64,000 nt of DNA from M3007 sp044350425 (GTDB lineage Bacteria; Bacteroidota; Bacteroidia; Chitinophagales; Saprospiraceae), in NCBI GenBank assembly GCA_044350425.1, contig JBILHS010000003.1, positions 1-64,000 of the forward strand, written 5' to 3'. The notes below the pieces were generated by a model that was not told where the DNA came from, made no database searches, and worked only from the letters and a program-made list of their open reading frames with translations. Made by a program: the position numbers and the translations under genes. Positions within the stretch are counted from its first letter, which is position 1; every line of letters begins with the position of its first letter. This document shows, piece after piece, positions 51,753 through 59,985 of the stretch.

Positions 51753-52370
51753 ATGAGACACGGAGACAAAATTAACAACCTGGGGCGTACTGAATCACAC
51801 CGACGTGCCCTCCTTGCCAACCTGGCAATTTCTCTGATCGAACACAAGCGCATTACTACAACGCTTGCTAAAGCAAAGGCGCTTCGTCGCTATGCTGAGC
51901 CACTTATCACCAAAGCAAAAGACAATTCTACGCACTCTCGTCGTATTGTTTTTGGTTACCTGCAAAACAAAGAGGCACTTAAAGAACTCTTTGGTACCGT
52001 TGCTGAAAAAGTGGGTGAACGTCCAGGAGGTTACCTTCGCATCATCCGTATGGGATTCCGTCGTGGTGATGGTGCTGAGACCGCTATGATTGAGTTTGTT
52101 GATTTCAACGAGACATACAATCCAAATGCAGGCAAGGTTCGTCAGGCGAAGAAAACACGTCGCGGTGGCCGTAAGGCAGCCGCTATTGCTGATGCACCAG
52201 TGGCTCCAGTAGTTGAAGAAGAAGTTGCAGAAGAAGTATTAGTGGCAGCTCCAGTTGAAGAGGTTATTGAAGAAGTTGCAGCAGCTCCGGTTGAAGAAGT
52301 AGTTGCAGCAGTGGAAGAAGTTGCTGCTGAAGAAGCTACTGAAGAAAAGAAAGACGAAGAAGCTGCATAA
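51753..52370 (+). CDS. rplQ: 50S ribosomal protein L17 with acidic tail
   Basis: 205 residues. The core (about 1-128) is standard: MRHGDKINNLGRTESHRRAL, EHKRITTTLAKAKALRRYAE and RPGGYLRIIRMGFRRGDGAE. A basic linker (KKTRRGGRKAAA) follows, then about 58 residues of Ala, Val, Glu and Pro in APVEEV-like repeats, ending KKDEEAA. Usual L17 has 115-165 residues. It is the last gene of the supercluster and is closed by the terminator at 52393. Confidence 0.97.
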   Translation: MRHGDKINNLGRTESHRRALLANLAISLIEHKRITTTLAKAKALRRYAEPLITKAKDNSTHSRRIVFGYLQNKEALKELFGTVAEKVGERPGGYLRIIRMGFRRGDGAETAMIEFVDFNETYNPNAGKVRQAKKTRRGGRKAAAIADAPVAPVVEEEVAEEVLVAAPVEEVIEEVAAAPVEEVVAAVEEVAAEEATEEKKDEEAA

Positions 52371-52392
52371 TAGCGGTTTGGTACTGAATACT

Positions 52393-52430
52393 AAATAGGC
52401 GACACCCCATCCGGTGTCGCCTATTTTTTT
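52393..52430 (+). terminator. Terminator of the ribosomal supercluster (boundary hairpin 1)
   Basis: A perfect 14-bp stem (AAATAGGCGACACC / GGTGTCGCCTATTT), six-base loop CCATCC, then a T-run (seven T in all). The same hairpin occurs at 57811 and 63231, exactly at the borders of the two tandem units. Confidence 0.92.
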
Positions 52431-52619
52431 GCCCATGCAAATGCTAGTTTTACTCAAATCCCAAACTTTAACATACCATGAGCTGAACACTTGAAATAAT
52501 CGAGTTAAGTTTGCCAAGCCCAATAGCTCAGGGCCCGAGCTAGAAGGCACAAAACTTATCTTTTTTACATCTCTAAATCGATTTTTTATTGTGAAACGAT
52601 CCTTCCAAAATGTAGCACG

Positions 52620-54485
52620 ATGGTTGAGCCACACACACACACACTTGCGATAGTTATGTACTTGCTTTTGCAAAGTGTGGTGGTGAATGCACAAAACCCT
52701 GGTGACTTGCAAATATTAGCTCCGATTTATGACCCCAGTACGGGAATTACTCGTTGCACGATCAATTGGGTTAACAACGTGAACATACCCCAAATTCGTG
52801 GACTATATTTAGAAACTAACTTTATTGGAAACCAAATTTGCCTAAACAATTCGACGGCATCCGTGCCGTCTGTCATCCACCCCGGTTTTAATGTCAGTCC
52901 CTACAATAGACAGTTCGGAAACGGCCAATTAATCATCTCTAGAGGCGGCCTTCCAAGTTCCCCACTCTTTTCCCTTCCTACTCCAAGACCATACGCTGCT
53001 CCACCCAACACATCTTTTTTAGTCCTCTATTTCAGGGCCTTACCATCTTCAGTCTGCACCTTGACCATATCTGGCTGGGTGCGATTTGAAACAGGACCTC
53101 TCGCCTATTTTAACACGCAATCCCTCTCATACAACCTTTTAGCAGGTGCCCGTATTGCAGGTGATTTTGTTAAACCGGACGGTGCTCCTTGCGACCTCGG
53201 CAGCGGGATTGGCCAAGGACTTTTGATACCCGGGGTAAGTGCCACAAAAGTGGCTACGGTTGCGCTTGGAGCTTGCTTCCCAGGAGTAGCCAACGAAACC
53301 GAGCTGTTTCAAGGTCAATACGAGTTTTTGAAAAACCCGCTTTATGAGACTTACACCATCACACCCAGCAAAATATCTACTGATGTTTGCTGTGGTGTTA
53401 CTTCGAATGATTTGGACTGGGCAATTGAAAACATTTTTAATCCAAATATTCCACCTTGGAAAGCAATTGCAGCTGATATCAATGGCAACAACTTCTATTC
53501 GTCTTTTGATATTCATCTCATTCGAAAATGTGTGCTTGGGCTACCTTTTATACCTGGGGATTTGGCTCCGGACTGGAAACCGTGGCGTTTTGTGCCATGG
53601 GACGGTTATACTTGGCCTGGTTACGATCCTCTTGATCTTGTAACACAACCACTTGGAAACTACGCAAGCACTATAACAACAACTGCCACCATTCCTAATA
53701 TCTTAGCACCGTTCTGGGGCGTAAAGCGGGGCGATGTTGACGGAGACTGTCAGGACTGTGGGCCGTTTTTTGCCCCGGGAGATGGAAGCGAACGAGCAAA
53801 GCCTTTAAATCAAAAAGTTGTCATTACTGATCTGAACCTACCCGAGGGGCAGGAGGCGTATATCCCCGTCCGGGCTTCTGCACTAAACCAAATCCGGCAC
53901 TTCGGTATAGAATTGTTGTTTGACCCAAAGCAATTGGAAGTGCTCTCTGTTGAGAATGGATATCTCGAAGAAGAGTTTGTTTACTCCGATTTTGCCACAG
54001 ACCAAAATGGCACGGCAGTGCGTTTTTCTTGGTTTACGTTAGAGTCAAAAGGTGTTGATATGCCGGAAAACGAGGTGCTATTTTATGTAAAAATCCGCGC
54101 CAAGAAGGATGTTAAATCACTCAAAGAAGCTGTTTGGCAAAATCTTGAGCATAATGCGAACTGGCTTTATGCAGATGGAAGGGATGATAAGATGGTGTTT
54201 GAAACTGGGGTAATGGCTTCAAACACGACCACTTTTTCGGCAACATTGATAGGGGGCAACCCAGTTGGAACTTCACCGAGTGTAGATATCACGCTCCCGT
54301 TTTCTGCTTTCGTAAATATTAAGTTGATTGATGGTAAAGGGCTGGTCGTCAAGAGCGTGGGCCAATTCCTTTCGGAGGGCCTTAGCAATATTCCAATAGT
54401 TGATTTCCCACCCTCTTCCGGTGTTTACACGCTATGCATCCAATCTTCGCATGGTGTACGAACACTGCGGTTCGTGAAAATCTGA
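52620..54485 (+). CDS. Dockerin/cohesin-like T9SS type A cargo, unit 1
   Basis: 621 residues. A short signal peptide lies at MYLLLQSVVVNAQ (residues 13-25); the ATG at 52620 is used here, but a longer N-terminus could begin at a GTG at 52591 if a CA repeat lost one unit. Residues 30-220 are beta-rich and unassigned. Residues 262-305 form a dockerin-like pair (SNDLDWAIENIF, then ADINGNNFYSSFDIHLIRKC). RGDVDGDCQDCG follows near 370. Residues 396-530 resemble a cohesin-like domain (EAYIPVRASALNQIRHFGIE, LLFDPKQLEVLSVENGYL). The end is a type A sorting domain (IVDFPPSSGVYTLCIQSSHG to TLRFVKI). It would be a surface or released protein, possibly a scaffold. It is the first gene of the duplicated two-gene unit. 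Confidence 0.85.
   Translation: MVEPHTHTLAIVMYLLLQSVVVNAQNPGDLQILAPIYDPSTGITRCTINWVNNVNIPQIRGLYLETNFIGNQICLNNSTASVPSVIHPGFNVSPYNRQFGNGQLIISRGGLPSSPLFSLPTPRPYAAPPNTSFLVLYFRALPSSVCTLTISGWVRFETGPLAYFNTQSLSYNLLAGARIAGDFVKPDGAPCDLGSGIGQGLLIPGVSATKVATVALGACFPGVANETELFQGQYEFLKNPLYETYTITPSKISTDVCCGVTSNDLDWAIENIFNPNIPPWKAIAADINGNNFYSSFDIHLIRKCVLGLPFIPGDLAPDWKPWRFVPWDGYTWPGYDPLDLVTQPLGNYASTITTTATIPNILAPFWGVKRGDVDGDCQDCGPFFAPGDGSERAKPLNQKVVITDLNLPEGQEAYIPVRASALNQIRHFGIELLFDPKQLEVLSVENGYLEEEFVYSDFATDQNGTAVRFSWFTLESKGVDMPENEVLFYVKIRAKKDVKSLKEAVWQNLEHNANWLYADGRDDKMVFETGVMASNTTTFSATLIGGNPVGTSPSVDITLPFSAFVNIKLIDGKGLVVKSVGQFLSEGLSNIPIVDFPPSSGVYTLCIQSSHGVRTLRFVKI
52630..52644 (+). repeat. (CA)7 tract in the signal-peptide region, unit 1
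   Basis: Seven CA units followed by C, within codons 4-8 of the gene. Loss of one unit would put the upstream GTG frame (VKRSFQNVARWLSH) in frame with the hydrophobic signal core. Change by slippage is an inference. Confidence 0.8.
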
Positions 54486-54565
54486 TTGAGCAAACCTTTG
54501 AAGGGAACATGGCATACCACCCATGTTCCCTGCTTTTTATTTTAAATCAAACAACCACTCATCCC

Positions 54566-57500
54566 ATGCAAAAGCGCTCGCTCCCGCCGTTACTTTTTTT
54601 TATCCTAATGGGGATTTCCTTGCACTCCCAGTCTATTTATTATGTGCGACCAAATAACTACTTCGTGGACGACAACAAGTTTTACTTTGGGGTATTGGAT
54701 ATCTCGACATGCCAAGACTCTACCATTTTTTTGATAAATAACACTAGCAATATCGCCGGAATCTATGATTTAGCCGTTTGCCCAGACGGTACTTTTTATG
54801 TTGTATGTGGCAACGAGACTTTCCCCTATGATATGGTTGGGCGGATTAATTTTCAAGACAGCTCCATTGTTCCCATAGACAATGTATTGCTTGGAACTTC
54901 CTTGACTTGCGATGCGAATGGGGTTCTTTGGGGAGGTGGGCTTGATCTATACTCTTATGACCCTTCTTTTGGCACCTACATCAATTACGGTGATACAGGC
55001 TACGGATTAGCTGGCGATCTCACTTTCCGAAATGGAAAACTTTATGGCACAACCTACAACAATGACTTCATCGAGATTGACCCCTATAACCTTCCAGTTA
55101 CCAATATTACATACCATTACCCCGTAAATGAGCCTGCGTTTGGAGTGGTAAGTGTGGTGAATTCCTGTGACTCGACCACTACCTACATCAGTGTTACAAA
55201 TTCGCTTTCGTTTCCTCCTCCAAATACCATCAATCAGATATATACAATAGATCCAGTATTACAGACCACTACTTTTGTTTGCGATATGGCACATGGTATT
55301 TGGGGGGCCGCTACTCTTTCTGAACACCTCGCATCTGACTGCACCGTCCACCTAAACCTAGACCCCGACACCTCCTCCTCCGCTCCTCCCACCGACTGGC
55401 AATCTATCCCCCTTTGCTCGCCCGGCTCGCTCATGGTCTCTGATACGGATGCTACCTATTACTCGGGCTATCGTACCGATTCCATTCGCCTGCGCTTGCT
55501 TACGCCTGCGCCGGATGTTCCGCTTGAATATCTGAGTGCCGTAGGCTTTGGCACGGTAGGTGTCAATGGGCAGGGTGCAGGTTGGCTCACCCTAGTCGGA
55601 GCAACTGGAACAACAGTAGTAGCTGCAAATACAGACTTCCAAACAGCGCTTCGTAGTGTAAGGTGGCACAATGATGCCGCCCTGTCAACGCCCGGTCTGC
55701 GTACCATAGAAGTAATTGCCTTTGCATCGGGCGGACGCACGGATACTTCGTACGCTTATCTGCCAGTGCCAACGTTGCGTTCGGCAGGGCAAGACACCGC
55801 GTTTGTCGCTTGTGCTGATGCACAAGCTTTTGCATTGCATGTGCCAGGCAGCGCAGTGGGCGGTACATGGTCTCCTGTGCTCCCAAGCGGGGTATTTTCT
55901 CCGCAAACAGAACCGCCCGGCACTTTTTCATATATCATCAGCAATGGCTTTTGCACTGCTGATACTGCCTTGGTAGCGGTAGCCGTGTTGCCACTGCCTA
56001 TTTTTTCGCTTGGGCAAGACACGAGTGTCTGTGTCAATCAACTGCCGCTTACGTTATCAGCACCTGGTGCATCATTATGGCAGGATGGTAACATTGCCAA
56101 TACTTTTAATGCATCCCTATCTGGCATTTATTGGGCTGAATTCATGGATGCTGATGGATGTCAATTTCGGGATAGTGTGTTGGTGTCAACCAGTTCAATA
56201 CAAAACACTTCTGGAACTGCACAGCCCTGCTACGGTCAGTCCTACCCATGGAACGGTCAGAGTTTTATGGCCGACACTACCATATGTGCCACATTCGCAG
56301 GGCTGAACGGCTGTGATTCTAGCCATTGCCTCACACTTTCATTTTTCTACCCTGTGCTTGCGCTGGATACGAGCATTTGTAGTGGCCAAATGCTGATATG
56401 GCAAGGCAAGGACTACATGACATCGGGTGTTTTTGCTGACACGGTGCTGCTTGGCGGATGCCTTACAGCTACAACCTTGACTTTATCGGTAATGCCTCCT
56501 GACACGGTTTCTCAGAGTGTCAGCATTTGCAACGGAGAAAACTACACAATAGGCGGGCAGACTTTTTCGGCCACCGGCCAATACCTTGTTGCCCTCCAAG
56601 GGGTGGCAGCATGTGATACGGTGTGGAGACTCAGCCTTACAGTGCGTCCAATTGCCCAATCTGTGCAATCGGTTTTTATATGCCCAGGGGAAGCTTATGT
56701 ATTCAACGGCAATACGCTCACCATGCCAGGTATATATACTGCTACAGGTCAAACGACCCAAGGCTGCGACAGTACAATGACACTTACGCTCGGCCTTTTA
56801 GCCACACCGATGCCTCAAATTGAGGGCGACACTTCGTTTTGCAATGGTGGATCGGCAACACTTTCTACTGGGCTTTTTGCAGCCTACGCATGGTCGAGTG
56901 GTGAAAACTCTCCTGCGTTAGGCGTTACAACCTCAGGGAGTTATGCGGTGACGGTGACCGGAATGAATGGCTGTACGGGTGTTGCAGTAACTACGGTTTC
57001 GGAACTTCCCCCGATTACTGCTGAGGTGCTTTCAAGTGATCCGCTGTGTCAGGGTGACAGTACCGGGATTATAGAGTTGAACAATCTCGCGGGGGGCATA
57101 GCGCCGATCTTATTCATTCTTAACAATGCCCCCCCAAGCAGCCTTCCGATATTCGAGCAACTCCCGGCAGGAGCATGGGAAGTGCTGGCGGTAGACGCGG
57201 AGGGCTGCGCGGCTACGTTTATCGGCATACTGGACGACCCACCCGCGTTGGCGGTAGCATTAGGGCCATCACCAGAATTGGAGATAGGCGACACCTATTC
57301 GATCCCGGTTCAGCTAAGCCAATCAGGGAGCTTCAATTTTGCCTGGTCGCCACCTGATGGATTGGACTGTGCGACGTGCCAAAACCCCGTTGCAACAGCA
57401 AGCGAAGAGATTACTTACGCGCTGTTTGTCACCACCTCAGATGGTTGTTCGGCTTCAAGCACGCTATTGCTGCGCATAAAAAAGAGCCAGGAGGTTTATA

Positions 57501-57784
57501 TCCCCAACGTCTTTTCACCGAATGGAGATGGGCGTAATGAAGGATTTACGGTTTACGGAAATGCGGATGTGGTACGCAATGTGGAGCTATTCCAAGTGTT
57601 TGACCGGTGGGGAGAACTGCTTTTTGAAACCCAATCGTTGGGCTTGAATGATGAACAATCGGGCTGGGACGGAAAACAACGAGGACGAAATGTACTTCCC
57701 GGCGTGTATGTTTGGCATGCTGATATTCGCTTGACCAATGGTACATTGTTGCAAAAGAACGGAGAAATTACTGTGGTGCGCTAA
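54566..57784 (+). CDS. Propeller/Ig/SprB-like T9SS type B cargo, unit 1
   Basis: 1,072 residues from MQKRSLPPLLFFILMGISLH (signal peptide, cut after SQ). An ATG at 54434 would overlap the previous gene and is not used. Domains in order: a beta-propeller-like part (about 20-250, FGVLDISTCQDSTIFLIN and VCPDGTFYVVCGN), a cadherin-like part (about 270-400, LMVSDTDATYYSGYRTDSIR), an Ig-like part (about 470-540), four related 50-residue units (SICSGQMLIWQGKDY, SICNGENYTIGGQTF, FICPGEAYVFNGNTL), a second Ig-like part, one SprB-like repeat (SDPLCQGDSTGIIELNNLAG) and a C-terminal gliding-motility type domain (IPNVFSPNGDGRNEGFTVYG to NGEITVVR), which is the type B sorting signal. Type B cargo needs a PorP/SprF partner; one is encoded at 26423. 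It follows the type A gene with 80 bases between. Confidence 0.9.
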   Translation: MQKRSLPPLLFFILMGISLHSQSIYYVRPNNYFVDDNKFYFGVLDISTCQDSTIFLINNTSNIAGIYDLAVCPDGTFYVVCGNETFPYDMVGRINFQDSSIVPIDNVLLGTSLTCDANGVLWGGGLDLYSYDPSFGTYINYGDTGYGLAGDLTFRNGKLYGTTYNNDFIEIDPYNLPVTNITYHYPVNEPAFGVVSVVNSCDSTTTYISVTNSLSFPPPNTINQIYTIDPVLQTTTFVCDMAHGIWGAATLSEHLASDCTVHLNLDPDTSSSAPPTDWQSIPLCSPGSLMVSDTDATYYSGYRTDSIRLRLLTPAPDVPLEYLSAVGFGTVGVNGQGAGWLTLVGATGTTVVAANTDFQTALRSVRWHNDAALSTPGLRTIEVIAFASGGRTDTSYAYLPVPTLRSAGQDTAFVACADAQAFALHVPGSAVGGTWSPVLPSGVFSPQTEPPGTFSYIISNGFCTADTALVAVAVLPLPIFSLGQDTSVCVNQLPLTLSAPGASLWQDGNIANTFNASLSGIYWAEFMDADGCQFRDSVLVSTSSIQNTSGTAQPCYGQSYPWNGQSFMADTTICATFAGLNGCDSSHCLTLSFFYPVLALDTSICSGQMLIWQGKDYMTSGVFADTVLLGGCLTATTLTLSVMPPDTVSQSVSICNGENYTIGGQTFSATGQYLVALQGVAACDTVWRLSLTVRPIAQSVQSVFICPGEAYVFNGNTLTMPGIYTATGQTTQGCDSTMTLTLGLLATPMPQIEGDTSFCNGGSATLSTGLFAAYAWSSGENSPALGVTTSGSYAVTVTGMNGCTGVAVTTVSELPPITAEVLSSDPLCQGDSTGIIELNNLAGGIAPILFILNNAPPSSLPIFEQLPAGAWEVLAVDAEGCAATFIGILDDPPALAVALGPSPELEIGDTYSIPVQLSQSGSFNFAWSPPDGLDCATCQNPVATASEEITYALFVTTSDGCSASSTLLLRIKKSQEVYIPNVFSPNGDGRNEGFTVYGNADVVRNVELFQVFDRWGELLFETQSLGLNDEQSGWDGKQRGRNVLPGVYVWHADIRLTNGTLLQKNGEITVVR

Positions 57785-57810
57785 GTATCATATTCTCTGC
57801 TCAACATACC

Positions 57811-57850
57811 AAATAGGCGACACCCCATCCGGTGTCGCCTATTTTTTTTT
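57811..57850 (+). terminator. Boundary hairpin 2
   Basis: Same 14-bp stem and CCATCC loop as at 52393, with nine T after the stem. It ends unit 1 and begins unit 2. Confidence 0.92.
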
Positions 57851-58039
57851 GCCCATGCAAATGCTAATTTTACTCAAAGCCCAAACGTTAACATACCATG
57901 AGCGGAACACTTGAAATAATCGAGTTAAGTTTGCCAAGCCCAATAGCTCAGGGCCCGAGCTAGAAGGCACAAAACTTATCTTTTTTACATCTCTAAATCG
58001 ATTTTTTATTGTGAAACGATCCTTCCAAAATGTAGCACG

Positions 58040-59905
58040 ATGGTTGAGCCACACACACACACACTTGCGATAGTTATGTACTTGCTTTTGCAAAGTGTGG
58101 TGGTGAATGCACAAAACCCTGGTGACTTGCAAATATTAGCTCCGATTTATGACCCCAGTACGGGAATTACTCGTTGCACGATCAATTGGGTTAACAACGT
58201 GAACATACCCCAAATTCGTGGACTATATTTAGAAACTAACTTTATTGGAAACCAAATTTGCCTAAACAATTCGACGGCATCCGTGCCGTCTGTCATCCAC
58301 CCCGGTTTTAATGTCAGTCCCTACAATAGACAGTTCGGAAACGGCCAATTAATCATCTCTAGAGGCGGCCTTCCAAGTTCCCCACTCTTTTCCCTTCCTA
58401 CTCCAAGACCATACGCTGCTCCACCCAACACATCTTTTTTAGTCCTCTATTTCAGGGCCTTACCATCTTCAGTCTGCACCTTGACCATATCTGGCTGGGT
58501 GCGATTTGAAACAGGACCTCTCGCCTATTTTAACACGCAATCCCTCTCATACAACCTTTTAGCAGGTGCCCGTATTGCAGGTGATTTTGTTAAACCGGAC
58601 GGTGCTCCTTGCGACCTCGGCAGCGGGATTGGCCAAGGACTTTTGATACCCGGGGTAAGTGCCACAAAAGTGGCTACGGTTGCGCTTGGAGCTTGCTTCC
58701 CAGGAGTAGCCAACGAAACCGAGCTGTTTCAAGGTCAATACGAGTTTTTGAAAAACCCGCTTTATGAGACTTACACCATCACACCCAGCAAAATATCTAC
58801 TGATGTTTGCTGTGGTGTTACTTCGAATGATTTGGACTGGGCAATTGAAAACATTTTTAATCCAAATATTCCACCTTGGAAAGCAATTGCAGCTGATATC
58901 AATGGCAACAACTTCTATTCGTCTTTTGATATTCATCTCATTCGAAAATGTGTGCTTGGGCTACCTTTTATACCTGGGGATTTGGCTCCGGACTGGAAAC
59001 CGTGGCGTTTTGTGCCATGGGACGGTTATACTTGGCCTGGTTACGATCCTCTTGATCTTGTAACACAACCACTTGGAAACTACGCAAGCACTATAACAAC
59101 AACTGCCACCATTCCTAATATCTTAGCACCGTTCTGGGGCGTAAAGCGGGGCGATGTTGACGGAGACTGTCAGGACTGTGGGCCGTTTTTTGCCCCGGGA
59201 GATGGAAGCGAACGAGCAAAGCCTTTAAATCAAAAAGTTGTCATTACTGATCTGAACCTACCCGAGGGGCAGGAGGCGTATATCCCCGTCCGGGCTTCTG
59301 CACTAAACCAAATCCGGCACTTCGGTATAGAATTGTTGTTTGACCCAAAGCAATTGGAAGTGCTCTCTGTTGAGAATGGATATCTCGAAGAAGAGTTTGT
59401 TTACTCCGATTTTGCCACAGACCAAAATGGCACGGCAGTGCGTTTTTCTTGGTTTACGTTAGAGTCAAAAGGTGTTGATATGCCGGAAAACGAGGTGCTA
59501 TTTTATGTAAAAATCCGCGCCAAGAAGGATGTTAAATCACTCAAAGAAGCTGTTTGGCAAAATCTTGAGCATAATGCGAACTGGCTTTATGCAGATGGAA
59601 GGGATGATAAGATGGTGTTTGAAACTGGGGTAATGGCTTCAAACACGACCACTTTTTCGGCAACATTGATAGGGGGCAACCCAGTTGGAACTTCACCGAG
59701 TGTAGATATCACGCTCCCGTTTTCTGCTTTCGTAAATATTAAGTTGATTGATGGTAAAGGGCTGGTCGTCAAGAGCGTGGGCCAATTCCTTTCGGAGGGC
59801 CTTAGCAATATTCCAATAGTTGATTTCCCACCCTCTTCCGGTGTTTACACGCTATGCATCCAATCTTCGCATGGTGTACGAACACTGCGGTTCGTGAAAA
59901 TCTGA
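58040..59905 (+). CDS. Dockerin/cohesin-like T9SS type A cargo, unit 2
   Basis: 621 residues, identical to the protein at 52620 by eye, including the MYLLLQSVVVNAQ signal core, the dockerin-like pair ADINGNNFYSSFDIHLIRKC, the cohesin-like part and the type A tail. A perfect copy points to a recent duplication or to gene conversion that keeps the copies equal. Changes begin only upstream of the gene (57866, 57879, 57887, 57904), so the promoter regions of the two units may have begun to differ. Confidence 0.85.
   Translation: MVEPHTHTLAIVMYLLLQSVVVNAQNPGDLQILAPIYDPSTGITRCTINWVNNVNIPQIRGLYLETNFIGNQICLNNSTASVPSVIHPGFNVSPYNRQFGNGQLIISRGGLPSSPLFSLPTPRPYAAPPNTSFLVLYFRALPSSVCTLTISGWVRFETGPLAYFNTQSLSYNLLAGARIAGDFVKPDGAPCDLGSGIGQGLLIPGVSATKVATVALGACFPGVANETELFQGQYEFLKNPLYETYTITPSKISTDVCCGVTSNDLDWAIENIFNPNIPPWKAIAADINGNNFYSSFDIHLIRKCVLGLPFIPGDLAPDWKPWRFVPWDGYTWPGYDPLDLVTQPLGNYASTITTTATIPNILAPFWGVKRGDVDGDCQDCGPFFAPGDGSERAKPLNQKVVITDLNLPEGQEAYIPVRASALNQIRHFGIELLFDPKQLEVLSVENGYLEEEFVYSDFATDQNGTAVRFSWFTLESKGVDMPENEVLFYVKIRAKKDVKSLKEAVWQNLEHNANWLYADGRDDKMVFETGVMASNTTTFSATLIGGNPVGTSPSVDITLPFSAFVNIKLIDGKGLVVKSVGQFLSEGLSNIPIVDFPPSSGVYTLCIQSSHGVRTLRFVKI
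58050..58064 (+). repeat. (CA)7 tract in the signal-peptide region, unit 2
   Basis: Same seven CA units as in unit 1 and the same relation to the upstream GTG frame. Both copies are in the same phase in this assembly. Confidence 0.8.
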
Positions 59906-59985
59906 TTGAGCAAACCTTTGAAGGGAACATGGCATACCACCCATGTTCCCTGCTTTTTATTTTAAATCAAACAACCACTCATCCC

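Larger units (their letters stand above)
52393..57810 (+). repeat. Tandem duplication, unit 1 (5.4 kb)
   Basis: Contains the boundary hairpin, a spacer and two T9SS cargo genes. The second unit (57811-63230) has the same order with an offset of 5,420 bases. Differences found by eye are confined to the first 100 bases (a T-run of seven against nine; single changes near 52446, 52459, 52467 and 52485). Confidence 0.95.

Noticed and set aside
52560..52712. Open frame opposite to the start of the duplicated cargo gene
   Set aside because: It runs antisense across the CA tract and signal peptide, has no signals of its own and is repeated only because the unit is repeated.
54434..54565. Earlier start for the type B cargo gene that overlaps the preceding gene
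   Set aside because: The ATG at 54566 gives a clean signal peptide; the longer form would bury it 44 residues inside the protein.
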